Positions 9,031 to 18,010 of a stretch of DNA of 54,573 nucleotides are shown here, piece after piece. The notes under the pieces were generated by a model. It was not told the origin of the DNA. It worked only from the letters and a program-made list of their open reading frames with translations, and did no database searches. This DNA is from Alphaproteobacteria bacterium (GTDB taxonomy: Bacteria > Pseudomonadota > Alphaproteobacteria > Caulobacterales > Maricaulaceae). The translations under genes were made by a program, and so were the position numbers. Location of the stretch: the NCBI GenBank assembly GCA_016124665.1, contig WGNH01000031.1:1-54573 (forward strand), read 5' to 3'. The first letter of the stretch is position 1, and every line of letters begins with the position of its first letter.

Positions 9031-12000
9031 GCGGGATCCGTGTCTTCCGAGAAGCGGTCACGGAAGCGGCCCATGAAGGCATCCAGCGTGTCGACTCCGG
9101 CAATCTGGCGGGCAAGATCACCAATCCGGACATCGCCGCTGGCCGAGGTGTCGCTGGTCAGAACGTCGAAGGCTTCAGCCTGATCGGTAGTTGCCATCTG
9201 CGCACCGTAACGTGTCGTCAGGCGATCAATCGCTGACCGGTCTTCCGCCAGATTATAGGCAATGGCGGCCCGCAGGACATCGGCCTGTTCGTCAATTGTC
9301 AGCGGTTGCGGGTCACTCCAGCGATTGCCGAGAGCCGCTTCGATGCGGCGGCCGGCATCCGGCCAGTTACGCTGGGCCCATGCCACATCGGCGCGCAGGC
9401 GGCGGGCTTCCTCGCTGGTATCGCGTTCGATCAATTCCAGCGCATGTTCATGCCGTCCCAGTTCGGACAAGGCACGCGCTTCCAGAATACGGCGTTCGGC
9501 CACCAGTTCCGATGGCAGCCCGGCAACACGGGTGGAGCGGATCACCGTCAAGGCTTCACTGGGCCGGTGATCCATCAGATAAATCACGGCGAGGTCTGTG
9601 CCGACACGGGCGCGGGCGGCCGGTTCCCGCAAGCGCTCATTGACCTGATGAGCCAGAAGCTGCGCTGCCGGTTCCAGCAGATCAAAAGCCACCAAGCGGT
9701 CCGCCAGACGCCGGATCATGCGGTCGCCATCTGCACCGATCGGCGTCATGTAGGAGTGTTCATAAAACAGGGCGACGGCCTCTATCGGGTCCATCCGGTC
9801 CGCCGCGCCCTCCAGAAAAAGCTCGTTGAATATCTGGCTCATTTCCTGGCCCGTACGGCGGGCTGCGCGAGTTTCCGGAAATTCAGCCCGGGCATTCTGC
9901 ATGATCCGCAGGCCCTCACTGAACTGCCCTTCCCGGACATAGAGCCGGCCCAGCAAATTCATGGTTTCAAGCTCTATGGTGTCCCCGCGCCAGCGCAGGC
10001 GGAGCATTTCCAGACCCTCAACGGCTTCGGTTGGCGAAATGAGCTCGTTTTCGATCCGAATCTTGTAAAGTTCCAGCAAAGCCAGCGCCTGGATTTCCGG
10101 AATTCCCGAAGACGAGAGGGTCTCCAGCTGGCGCAAGGCCGAAGCGGTGTCACCGGACGCCGCCGCCAACCGAGCGTCCAGCCAGTCGGCCCGCGCCGCA
10201 ATTTCCGGACCGGGATTTTGGCTATCCAGATTCCGCAACAATTCTGTAGCGGACGCAAAATCATTCAATTCAAGAGCGGTTTCAGCATGCATAACGCGAA
10301 AGCGGGACTGCCATTCGGGCGCGTAATCGAACAATGTCTCGCGCGACGCCGCAAACCGCCGGCTGGCCTCTTCCCATTCGCCTCGCTCGGCGGCCACCAT
10401 GGCCTGCCAGGGCGCAACACCCGGATCATTGCGCAACTCCGGCGCATTGAAGGCCAGACGGGCATCTTCGATCCGGCCCATCATCAGACTGGCGACACCT
10501 GCCAACGCCAATGCGTGCGCATTGCTTTGCATTGCAGGATCACGATCAATAGCAACGTCAATAATGCCCAGTGTCTCCGCCGCGAGGCCGTTTGCCAGCA
10601 TGTATCGGGCAAGCGTGATCCTGTCGCTGGTGGTTCCGCGTGCGGCCTGGGCATAGAGTTCTGTATATGTCGGCCAATATTCGCCCTGGCGCTGCCAGCG
10701 TTCGAAATCCATGAAGGCCGGGGAGTCGAGGCTGCGGCGTCCGGACGCCAGAATGCTGTCGGAGGTCGGCGATAGCGCCAAACCTTCCGGGCGGGCAAAT
10801 ACCACGACTTCGCCCTGCGTGGTCATGACCACATCATCGGCAGTGACTTCCATCGCCGCGCCATGGCTGGAGGGCAAAAGCGCCATACCCACGAAATCAC
10901 GGCGGCCTGGCGAACCCTGTATCTGACTACCAGCGGTAATCACCGCCATCGTGTCACCAACCACCGGGTCATCGACCCAGAGCGTTTGCCCCATTTCCTG
11001 CAACGTGACGAGAATGCGGGCGGACGCACCACGCCGGGCGTCCCGTTCGACAGAAATCGGGCGCGGTGGGGATTGAATGCGTTCGGCCAACACGATGCGC
11101 CACACCGGTCCTTCATTGAAGACTTCTGCTTGTGTGGACTCCGGCACTACGACCCGGGCGGCTGTAAAGTCCTGCCCTTGCACAGCCGTGAAGCCGATGA
11201 CGTGCCCGCGTGAACCGTGCGCCATCTCATCGAGATTCAAATCCGCTTCTGCATCGAATACAATCCAGACGGCAGAGCCGCGCCGGAAGACAGCCGCTCC
11301 GACCGGTGCCGCCCATTCGAATGACGCCGTGAGCTCTCCGTCCGCTTCCACCACCCGGGCTTGAACCACGCCACTGGCCGGAACCGGATCGGCGCGTTCG
11401 ACGGGCGTATAGCTGAGACCATTATCGTCAATGTCGGGCACTGGCACCGCCTGACCAAGTTCGGCTTCCGGTTCGTCCAACTCGTTTTCTGTCGCATCCG
11501 AACCAGCAGCAGGTGACGGATCTTGCCGGGGTTCGGGGACACTTTCTTCAGTCTGTTGAGCATCGGCCAGCGCAGCCAGGGCAGCCAGTACGTCCGTTGG
11601 ATTGGTGACACCATCGGCCAGCAGGTCGATGACGATACGTTCGCCCTCGTCCCAGATGCGGGCTGTAGCCCCCTCTTCGAGGGTCAGACGGAGGCGGTAA
11701 TCGTTTTCGCCGCGTTCGCCTTCTATGTCTTCCAGCAGACGGGGGTCCGAGGTCCGCAACTCAACCAGGTCCATATTTGCAGGTGCTGAGAATTCCACCG
11801 TGGCGATATCGCCGTCCTGAACCAGTTCATATTCCACGACTTCCGGCCAGATCAGTTCGATGCGGGTGTATTCTGCTGCCTGTCCGAAGGAGACTGCGAC
11901 ATCCAGAGCAGGAGGAGGTGGCGGTGGCGGGGCTGCAGCAGCGGCTGCGGCGGCATCAATTTCAGCCTGCTCGCGCGGGGAAATAATATCCGGGAGCGGT

Positions 12001-12386
12001 TGAGCTCCTGCCGGCACCAGATCGACTGCCACAAGATTATAAGACGAGGATATTTGCGGCGTCACCGTGCCGCTGCGCAAGGCCAGCCGCAGAGTATTCC
12101 CATCGGGATCGATGCGGGCGAGCGCCACCAGATCCCCCAGGCGGCTGGTGATTTCACTGGCACTGCCTTCGATGGCGTCCGTCAGGCGAACGACCAGCAC
12201 CTGGCCGCCCACGATTTCAGCCTCTGCGCCCGGGCGTTCATCGGAAAAAGCTTCCGGATAGGCCACGACAATGCGGGACACGCCACTGATGCGCTCGACC
12301 GAGAAACTGACTGGCTCGGCGGCATAAGCCGAAGCACAGACCATAATCCCGGTCAGGCTGGAAAGGAGGCTAGCCCTCAGTGCCAA
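9027..12386 (-). CDS. Large periplasmic TPR/AMIN-like protein of the flagellar operon
   Basis: A 1119-residue secreted protein. The TTG at 12386 is chosen because GGAGG lies 6 bases upstream and it opens a clean signal peptide (LALRASLLSSLTGIMVCASAYA, cleavage before AEP); a GTG at 12425 would give a longer, odd leader. The N-terminal part (to about 480) has AMIN-like beta-strand repeats ('VSFSVERISGVSRIVVAYP') broken by an Ala-run and Pro-run linker and an acidic Glu/Asp/Pro linker. The rest is helical TPR-type repeats (about 590-1100). It is the last gene of fliL-fliM-DUF6468-motE-like. Its function is not known to me; the architecture suggests a periplasmic scaffold around the basal body or motor. 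Confidence 0.75.
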   Translation of the reverse strand: MALRASLLSSLTGIMVCASAYAAEPVSFSVERISGVSRIVVAYPEAFSDERPGAEAEIVGGQVLVVRLTDAIEGSASEITSRLGDLVALARIDPDGNTLRLALRSGTVTPQISSSYNLVAVDLVPAGAQPLPDIISPREQAEIDAAAAAAAAPPPPPPPALDVAVSFGQAAEYTRIELIWPEVVEYELVQDGDIATVEFSAPANMDLVELRTSDPRLLEDIEGERGENDYRLRLTLEEGATARIWDEGERIVIDLLADGVTNPTDVLAALAALADAQQTEESVPEPRQDPSPAAGSDATENELDEPEAELGQAVPVPDIDDNGLSYTPVERADPVPASGVVQARVVEADGELTASFEWAAPVGAAVFRRGSAVWIVFDAEADLNLDEMAHGSRGHVIGFTAVQGQDFTAARVVVPESTQAEVFNEGPVWRIVLAERIQSPPRPISVERDARRGASARILVTLQEMGQTLWVDDPVVGDTMAVITAGSQIQGSPGRRDFVGMALLPSSHGAAMEVTADDVVMTTQGEVVVFARPEGLALSPTSDSILASGRRSLDSPAFMDFERWQRQGEYWPTYTELYAQAARGTTSDRITLARYMLANGLAAETLGIIDVAIDRDPAMQSNAHALALAGVASLMMGRIEDARLAFNAPELRNDPGVAPWQAMVAAERGEWEEASRRFAASRETLFDYAPEWQSRFRVMHAETALELNDFASATELLRNLDSQNPGPEIAARADWLDARLAAASGDTASALRQLETLSSSGIPEIQALALLELYKIRIENELISPTEAVEGLEMLRLRWRGDTIELETMNLLGRLYVREGQFSEGLRIMQNARAEFPETRAARRTGQEMSQIFNELFLEGAADRMDPIEAVALFYEHSYMTPIGADGDRMIRRLADRLVAFDLLEPAAQLLAHQVNERLREPAARARVGTDLAVIYLMDHRPSEALTVIRSTRVAGLPSELVAERRILEARALSELGRHEHALELIERDTSEEARRLRADVAWAQRNWPDAGRRIEAALGNRWSDPQPLTIDEQADVLRAAIAYNLAEDRSAIDRLTTRYGAQMATTDQAEAFDVLTSDTSASGDVRIGDLARQIAGVDTLDAFMGRFRDRFSEDTDPA

Positions 12387-13083
12387 TCCGTGCCTCCAGC
12401 TCGGCTGCTGTATCAGGAACATCACGGCGCGATGCGATCAATGCGGTAAGATTGGCAGCATCGCGGACATTCATTTCGCCCATGATTTCACCGGCCTTGC
12501 GGGCGGCCATACGGGTGACAATCTGAACCTGAGTTTGCGTATCCAGGGCGGCGAGCCGTTCAGCGGCGGCATCCACTTCCATATTATTGTAGATCGACAC
12601 CAGACGTGCAATTTCGGCTTCTTCTTCCTCGGAAAGTGTTCCGAGCAGGGTTTCGATATCATCGCGCAGGGTACGCAACTCGACGATACGTTCGTCGATG
12701 CGTATTTCTGCGGCTTCCAGCAATTGTTCACGCGTATCAAGTTCACGGGCGCGCCCATCAAGCTGATCCCGCCGCTCCCGGAGGGACGTCAGAACATCGG
12801 CTTGGGACGGGCTGAGACCGACGCTAGCAGCGAACAGGCTCGACTGGTCCGGACCGGGTTGAACCGGGGGGCATTGTGCGGCACCGATCGAATTTTCCGG
12901 CAATGGTGAAGCGGTTTCATCGGTTAGGCCCGTATCGTCCTGCTGCGCCGGGGTTTCGGTCTCCTCGGAGAGGCTCCAGGCCGTCAGCGCGTCCGCTGCG
13001 CTGACCCCGACTTCCAGCGCCTTGAGAACGAATAGACCACCTGCCAAAACAGCGGCTGTTGCGAGAAGACGAACCGGACGCAT
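12370..13083 (-). CDS. MotE-like flagellar motor-associated protein
   Basis: A 237-residue protein with one N-terminal membrane anchor (LLATAAVLAGGLFVLKAL), a Pro/Glu-rich linker, a long coiled coil (about 92-150) and a C-terminal domain 'LVSIYNNMEVDAAAERLAALDTQTQVQIVTRMAARKAGEIMGEM' of the MgtE-N/MotE type. MotE proteins act as periplasmic chaperones for the stator-associated protein MotC in rhizobia. Here the function is inferred from fold and context. It overlaps the TPR gene start by 17 bases and follows the DUF6468 gene by 2 bases. Confidence 0.75.
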   Translation of the reverse strand: MRPVRLLATAAVLAGGLFVLKALEVGVSAADALTAWSLSEETETPAQQDDTGLTDETASPLPENSIGAAQCPPVQPGPDQSSLFAASVGLSPSQADVLTSLRERRDQLDGRARELDTREQLLEAAEIRIDERIVELRTLRDDIETLLGTLSEEEEAEIARLVSIYNNMEVDAAAERLAALDTQTQVQIVTRMAARKAGEIMGEMNVRDAANLTALIASRRDVPDTAAELEARIGTEG

Positions 13084-13085
13084 GA

Positions 13086-13475
13086 TTATCGTACATCCTT
13101 CAGATCAGTATAGACGGTTTTCCGTCCACCTTCGGGAAAGTGTTCGGCGATCGTCTTGCGGCGTGGACGCGATGCTATGGAGTCGGCCTGACGATCACCG
13201 GCTTCCACCAGAAGCCGGAGCTCATCCGACAGGCCTTGCGCGCGCCGGACATTCTCTTCCAGGGATTCGCCGCTTTCACGGGCTGCCCGCTGAAGCCCGG
13301 CAAGGCTGGCGCGGGCGCGTTCGGACGCCTCGTCCAGCGCGATGATGGACGCCCGGATTCCATCCTGCCCCGAGCGCAGAGCGCGCAAGCGTGCATCCAC
13401 GCGCCACAGCATCACCGCAGCAATCAGGACGAGCAGCGCAACAGCGCCTTCAAAGACAAGCGTGGCAAGGGTCAT
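13086..13475 (-). CDS. DUF6468-type single-pass flagellar operon protein
   Basis: A 129-residue protein with one N-terminal membrane segment (LVFEGAVALLVLIAAVMLW), a coiled-coil cytoplasmic or periplasmic part (residues 35-95) and a conserved basic tail 'SRPRRKTIAEHFPEGGRKTVYTDLKDVR'. The ATG at 13475 is chosen because it overlaps the fliM stop as ATGA; a longer frame reads through fliM. In Caulobacter a bitopic protein for flagellar positioning (PflI) is reported near fliL-fliM; whether this is the same protein cannot be settled here. Confidence 0.7.
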   Translation of the reverse strand: MTLATLVFEGAVALLVLIAAVMLWRVDARLRALRSGQDGIRASIIALDEASERARASLAGLQRAARESGESLEENVRRAQGLSDELRLLVEAGDRQADSIASRPRRKTIAEHFPEGGRKTVYTDLKDVR

Positions 13476-14584
13476 ACTTTTCTCAACAATGCTTTCTTGG
13501 CGCGGGAGGTCAGCGGAGCATCCAGGCGCACGGCGACATTGTAGCCAAGCCGCCCCATGCGTCCGCGTGTCAGCGGAACGGACCCGCATTTCAGTTCAAT
13601 GGCGCTGTCGGACGAGGCATCCAGGTAAAAAGTGTCGCCCACCTTCATGTCCATTACCTTGCCCAATGGCATACGGATTTCATCCAGAACCGCCGAGACT
13701 TCCATCTGTGTGGACCACAGCTCTGTGGCGAGGTGGCTTTCCCAGATATTGTCACGGCCGAACTTTTCACCCATGAATTGCTGCAACAGCATTTTCCGGA
13801 TGGGCTCCAACGTGGCGTAGGGCAATAGCAATTCGATGCGCCCGCCCCGGTCTTCCATATCCACGCGCAGCTTCACCAGAATGGCGGCATTGGCCGGACG
13901 TGCGATGGCCGCAAAGCGGGGGTTTGTCTCGATCCGTTCGAGCGCAAAATCGACCTCGGTCAGGGGCTCGAAGGCCGACTTGGCGTCCTGTAGCACCACT
14001 TCGATCATGCGCTGGACCAGTGTCCGTTCGATCGTCGTATAGGGCCGGCCTTCCATCCGCATGGCGCTATTGCCGCGGCGGCCGCCGAGCAGGACATCGA
14101 CGATGGAATAGATCAGATTGGAATCGACCGTCAGCAGGCCGTAATTGTCCAGCTGTTTGGCACGGAACACTGACAGGATAGCCGGCAACGGTATCGAATT
14201 GAGATAATCGCCGAAGCGCATGGACGAGATATTGTCGAGACTGACTTCGACATTGTCCGAGGTGAAATTGCGCAAGCTGGTCGTCATCAACCGCACCAGG
14301 CGGTCAAAGACGATTTCCAGCATGGGCAGGCGTTCATAGGAAACCAGCGCCGAATTGATGATGGCGCGGATGCCGGACTTGTCACCGCCTTCCTCATCCG
14401 AGACCGAAAAACCCAGAAGGCTGTCGATTTCGTCCTGATTGAGAATGCGCTCAGGCGCAGCGCCGGGCTGTCCGTCGCTGCCTTCTTCACCAACCATGGA
14501 CTGCCATTCTTCGGAGAGATCGTCTCCAGAGGCATCCTCGGCTTCAGTGGCTTCCGGGGCTTCGGTTTCTGCAGCGTCCGCCAT
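13472..14584 (-). CDS. fliM: FliM, flagellar switch protein
   Basis: A 370-residue C-ring protein. The CheY-binding motif 'LNQDEIDSLLGF' is at residues 48-59, the middle CheC-like domain follows, and the C-terminal SpoA domain covers about 285-370. Unusually, the CheY-binding peptide is preceded by a 45-residue, very acidic extension (many Glu/Asp), whereas in many bacteria the peptide lies at the very N-terminus. It follows fliL by 8 bases and overlaps the next gene by 4. Confidence 0.95.
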   Translation of the reverse strand: MADAAETEAPEATEAEDASGDDLSEEWQSMVGEEGSDGQPGAAPERILNQDEIDSLLGFSVSDEEGGDKSGIRAIINSALVSYERLPMLEIVFDRLVRLMTTSLRNFTSDNVEVSLDNISSMRFGDYLNSIPLPAILSVFRAKQLDNYGLLTVDSNLIYSIVDVLLGGRRGNSAMRMEGRPYTTIERTLVQRMIEVVLQDAKSAFEPLTEVDFALERIETNPRFAAIARPANAAILVKLRVDMEDRGGRIELLLPYATLEPIRKMLLQQFMGEKFGRDNIWESHLATELWSTQMEVSAVLDEIRMPLGKVMDMKVGDTFYLDASSDSAIELKCGSVPLTRGRMGRLGYNVAVRLDAPLTSRAKKALLRKV

Positions 14585-14592
14585 GAATGGTC

Positions 14593-15141
14593 CTAAACGA
14601 TCAGCATATTGGTAATGAGAACAGCCGATACCCGGTCATTGCCGAGCACGAGTTGGGCACGGCGCAGCAATTCCATGCGCACGCGTTGATAACCGGCGCT
14701 GCCGGCCAGGTCCTCGGGCCGCAATTCCCGCAGGAAGGCAATGAATTGATCCCGGATACGCGCCTGTTCAGATTCTGAGAAATGGGCGGCAAAGTCCTCC
14801 TCTTCGGTTTCGAACTGGAGCTGCATGGACAGGATTGAGAAGCCGCCATTGCCATTGGAGATGGAGACCTGCATTTCCGGCAATTCCACATAATGCAGAT
14901 TATCCGGCGTGGTATGGCCGTCTTGACCTTCAGCGGCTTCACCATGCTCTCCGGCTTCGGCAAGCTGCGCCTCTTCTCCACCGCCGGACAGAAGCAGGAA
15001 AGCCGCAGTCCCGCCAAGCAGGAGGATGACCACGGGCAGGCCGATAAACAGCGCCAGCTTCATCAGGCCCGGCTTCTTTTTTCCGCCTTCAGCCTCTTCG
15101 CCTTCCGCGCCGTCTTCGATCTCTTCGTTTTCGTCCGCCAT
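14593..15141 (-). CDS. fliL: FliL, stator-associated basal-body protein
   Basis: A 182-residue single-pass protein: acidic cytoplasmic N-terminus, membrane helix 'LALFIGLPVVILLLGGTAAFLLL' (about 28-50), an acidic linker, then the periplasmic stomatin-like FliL domain ending 'VSAVLITNMLIV'. It stabilises stators. First gene of the fliL-fliM operon. The intergenic region to flgF on the other strand carries regulatory dyads. Confidence 0.94.
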   Translation of the reverse strand: MADENEEIEDGAEGEEAEGGKKKPGLMKLALFIGLPVVILLLGGTAAFLLLSGGGEEAQLAEAGEHGEAAEGQDGHTTPDNLHYVELPEMQVSISNGNGGFSILSMQLQFETEEEDFAAHFSESEQARIRDQFIAFLRELRPEDLAGSAGYQRVRMELLRRAQLVLGNDRVSAVLITNMLIV

Positions 15142-15220
15142 TTTCCGGCTCCGATTCTTGGAATCACATGCCGATTAAGGCCCGGTCCGGTTAACGAGGC
15201 GTTTGCAATTGCCGTCCACC

Positions 15221-15235
15221 CGGCAATTCCTGCCG
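15221..15235. promoter_or_regulatory. ftr-like dyad (putative FlbD site) upstream of flgF
   Basis: Perfect dyad CGGCA-ATTCC-TGCCG. A half-site partner (GCAAACTGCCGGG) follows at 15247-15259. Same 5-5-5 geometry as the sites upstream of flgI and of two flagellin promoters in this window. In Caulobacter, FlbD binds ftr elements about 100 bp from sigma-54 promoters. Centre is about 93 bases before the -24 element. Confidence 0.6.
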
Positions 15236-15320
15236 CCTGGGGGGCCGCAAACTGCCGGGATGCGCCAACCATCCCGGCGGTCTGCCGCGCCAAGCCATTG
15301 AAATTCGGTGTTATTAACCA

Positions 15321-15336
15321 TGGCACGCTGGATGCA
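15321..15336 (+). promoter_or_regulatory. Sigma-54 promoter of flgF
   Basis: TGGCAC-N5-ATGCA, one mismatch from the -24/-12 consensus TGGCAC-N5-TTGCA, with GG-N10-GC spacing kept. Expected transcription start near 15348, about 55 bases ahead of the flgF ATG. Confidence 0.65.
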
Positions 15337-15403
15337 ACGGGTGGAGCAAGCACTGCGGAAGACGGTGCTGAAACATATCGATCCAGAACGGACGGAACGC
15401 GCC

Positions 15404-16141
15404 ATGGAAAATGCTCTGATGATAGGGCTTTCGCGACAGCTCACACTGCGCCGCGAAATGGATATCACCGCGAACAATATCGCGAATGCCAACACGCCCG
15501 GATTTCACGTTGAAAGCCTGCTGCTGCGCAGCGAGGCAGCCCCCATCGCAACCTCCCAGGATGGTCCCGGCGATCTTCAATATGTCGATGTCTGGGGCAT
15601 TGGCCGCGATTTCCGTGAGGGGACGCTGGAATTTACCGGCCGCCAGCTGGATGTCGCGCTGGAAGGCGACGGCTTCTTCCAGGTCGAGGCGGCGAATGGC
15701 GACGCGCTCTACACCCGCGATGGCCGCTTCACGATCGATGGCGAAGGCCGGCTGGCCGCGTCCGATGGCGCTTTGGTGCTTGATGATCTGGGCGCGCCCA
15801 TCCTGATCGATCCGGCCCAGGGGCCGGTGATGATTTCGGAAGACGGCGCGCTGGTCCAGAACAATGCCGAGATCGCCCGGCTGGCCATCTATACCTTTGA
15901 AAATCTTGGTGCGCTGTCGAAGACCGGCTCCGGCCGTTATGCGGCGACCGAAGAGGCGCCGGCTGATCTCGCCGCCGATTTCCAGCTGCGTCAGGGCTAT
16001 GTCGAGAGCTCGAACGTCCAGCCCATTCTGGAGCTGACCCGCATGATCGAGACCATGCGGGCCTATGAATCCGTTTCCCGCTTTATCTCACAGGGCGAGG
16101 AATTGAGCCGCAAGGCGATCGAACGCCTCGGCCGCGTCTAA
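15404..16141 (+). CDS. flgF: FlgF, proximal rod protein
   Basis: A 245-residue rod protein starting MENALMIGLSRQLTLRREMD with the rod motif 'ITANNIANANTPGF' and the C-terminal 'VQPILELTRMIETMRAYESVSRFI'. The ATG at 15404 is preferred to an upstream in-frame GTG (15308) because family members begin here and because the sigma-54 promoter lies between the two. First gene of flgF-flgG-flgA-flgH. Confidence 0.95.
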   Translation: MENALMIGLSRQLTLRREMDITANNIANANTPGFHVESLLLRSEAAPIATSQDGPGDLQYVDVWGIGRDFREGTLEFTGRQLDVALEGDGFFQVEAANGDALYTRDGRFTIDGEGRLAASDGALVLDDLGAPILIDPAQGPVMISEDGALVQNNAEIARLAIYTFENLGALSKTGSGRYAATEEAPADLAADFQLRQGYVESSNVQPILELTRMIETMRAYESVSRFISQGEELSRKAIERLGRV

Positions 16142-16154
16142 GGGGAGTTATACC

Positions 16155-16940
16155 ATGCGTTCTCTCACCACCGCCGCTACGGGCATGCAGGCCCAGCAGA
16201 TGAATGTCGAGGTGATCTCGAACAACATCGCCAATATGAACACCACCGCTTTCCAGCGGCAGCGGGCCGAATTCCAGGACCTGATCTATCAGAGCGTCGA
16301 GCGCATGGGCGCGTCGTCCTCTGATGCCGGCACGATCGTTCCGACCGGCGTCCAGATCGGCCTCGGCGTCCAGGCGGCCTCGGTCTACCGGATCACCGAG
16401 CAGGGCAGTCTGAACCAGACCGGCAACCGCTATGACCTGGCCATATCCGGCCGCGGATATTTCCGCGTCCAGCTGCCCTCGGGCGAGGATGCCTATACCC
16501 GCGCCGGCAATTTCGCCATCAGCCCGGACGGACAGATCGTGACCACGGACGGCTATACCGTCGCGCCGGGCATTGCCATTCCGCAGGGCACGCGCGATGT
16601 GGCGATCAACCAGCAGGGACAGGTGCAGGCCATCATTGATGGCGACCCGAACCCGCAGATTGTCGGCCAGCTGGAATTGTCGACCTTCTTCAACGAGGCG
16701 GGCCTGGAAGCGCGCGGCGACAATCTGTTCACCGAGACCGCGGCCTCGGGCGCGGCGACCAGCGGCACGCCGGGATCGACCGGATTCGGCGTGGTGCGGC
16801 AGGGCTTTGTGGAAAGTTCCAACGTCAATGCGGTCTCCGAAATCACCGCCCTGATCCAGGCCCAGCGCGCCTATGAGATGAATGCGCGGGTGATCTCGGC
16901 CTCTGATGAAATGCTGGCCGCCAGCTCCAATCTCCGCTGA
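16155..16940 (+). CDS. flgG: FlgG, distal rod protein
   Basis: A 261-residue distal rod protein with the canonical start MRSLTTAATGMQAQQMNVEV, 'ISNNIANMNTTAFQRQRAEFQDLIYQ' (the FlgG-specific insertion) and the C-terminal 'SSNVNAVSEITALIQAQRAYEMNARVI'. Full length. It follows flgF by 13 bases. Confidence 0.97.
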   Translation: MRSLTTAATGMQAQQMNVEVISNNIANMNTTAFQRQRAEFQDLIYQSVERMGASSSDAGTIVPTGVQIGLGVQAASVYRITEQGSLNQTGNRYDLAISGRGYFRVQLPSGEDAYTRAGNFAISPDGQIVTTDGYTVAPGIAIPQGTRDVAINQQGQVQAIIDGDPNPQIVGQLELSTFFNEAGLEARGDNLFTETAASGAATSGTPGSTGFGVVRQGFVESSNVNAVSEITALIQAQRAYEMNARVISASDEMLAASSNLR

Positions 16941-16950
16941 GGATTAAGCC

Positions 16951-17886
16951 ATGAAAACCGTCCTCTTCGCCCTCGCCCTCGTTCTCGCCCCGCCGCCGCA
17001 AATCCTCGCCACGGCCTTCGCCGACGAGGCGGTCATGCTGCGCAGCGATATCCGTGTCGAAGCCGATATGGTGACGCTCGGCGATCTCTTCGGCATCACC
17101 GGAGCGGCCGCCGATGTGGTCATCGCCCGCGCGCCGGAACCGGGCCGCCGCACCTCGCTGGATCCCGATTATGTGCGTCAGCAGGCGCGCAATAACGGCC
17201 TGGCCTGGGCCAATGCGAACCAGCTTCGCCGGGTCACCATCGAGCGCGCCAGCCGGATGATCGATACCGGCCTGCTGTCCGAGATGATCGCCGCCGAGCT
17301 GAATATGCGCGATGGCAATGAATACGAGGTCCAGCTGTCGGGCGCCGGGGCGCTGCACATGCCGTCCGGAGCACGCGGCCTGCCGGAGATTTCGCAGATG
17401 GATTTTTCCAGCCGTACCGGCGTGTTCCAGGCCGAGCTGATCGCCTATGACGGGGCCACGCCCGTGCGCCTGTCGGGCCGCGCTTTTGCGACGCTGGAGG
17501 TTCCGGTCCTGGCGCGGCCGATTCCCGCCGGACAGGTGATCGAACACAGCGATATCGACTGGATTTCCGTCCGCGCCGACCGGGTGCGCGCCGATGCGAT
17601 GATGAATCCGGACAATATGGCCGGTCTGGAAGCGCGCCGGGCCTTGCGTCCGGGCGAGCCGGTCCGCGCCTATGACCTGCAGGCCCCGGTCGTGGTGGCC
17701 CGCGGCGAGACGGTGAATCTGGTGTTCTCGGTGCCCGGCCTGACGCTGACCGCCCGCGCCCGCGCGCTGGAGGATGCCGGGGAGAACGAGATCGCCCGCT
17801 TTGTGAACCTGCAATCCAACCGCACGGTGGACGCGATGGTGGAAGGCCCGGGCCGCGCCCGCGTCGTCACCGCCGGACCGTCCTGA
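16951..17886 (+). CDS. flgA: FlgA, P-ring assembly chaperone
   Basis: A 311-residue periplasmic protein with a signal peptide (to about residue 24). The C-terminal SAF/ChapFlgA domain contains 'RPIPAGQVIEHSDIDWISV' and 'ALRPGEPVRAYDLQAPVVVARGETVNLVF'. It assists FlgI polymerisation into the P ring. It follows flgG by 10 bases and precedes flgH by an unusual 124-base leader. Confidence 0.93.
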   Translation: MKTVLFALALVLAPPPQILATAFADEAVMLRSDIRVEADMVTLGDLFGITGAAADVVIARAPEPGRRTSLDPDYVRQQARNNGLAWANANQLRRVTIERASRMIDTGLLSEMIAAELNMRDGNEYEVQLSGAGALHMPSGARGLPEISQMDFSSRTGVFQAELIAYDGATPVRLSGRAFATLEVPVLARPIPAGQVIEHSDIDWISVRADRVRADAMMNPDNMAGLEARRALRPGEPVRAYDLQAPVVVARGETVNLVFSVPGLTLTARARALEDAGENEIARFVNLQSNRTVDAMVEGPGRARVVTAGPS

Positions 17887-18010
17887 TTCAAAACCGGAGA
17901 CTCCTACAGTTTTTGACGTTTTGTCTCCTACTACTACTACTACAACTCCGGCAGCTCCAACCTCTGAAGCCAATAAGAACAATAAAATCAACAACACTGG
18001 GAAAATTGCC
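17887..18010 (+). promoter_or_regulatory. flgA-flgH leader with CTA microsatellite and possible hairpin
   Basis: Untranslated stretch of 124 bases, richer in A/T than its neighbours. It contains five CTA triplets (17928-17943), a duplicated ACTCCTAC/TCTCCTAC word, and an inverted repeat GGAGAC (17896-17901) / GTCTCC (17923-17928) with a 21-base loop. A frame open from 17921 into flgH is low-complexity (poly-Thr) and lacks a good start. The role is unknown; it could set the flgH translation level. Confidence 0.4.

Noticed and set aside
9306-10775. 489-residue plus-strand frame opposite the TPR protein
   Set aside because: Antisense to a protein with clean signal peptide and TPR repeats; the frame shows no domain.
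15173-15195. CtrA box upstream of fliL
   Set aside because: Two TTAA words are present but are 12 bases apart, not 7, so the pattern does not fit.
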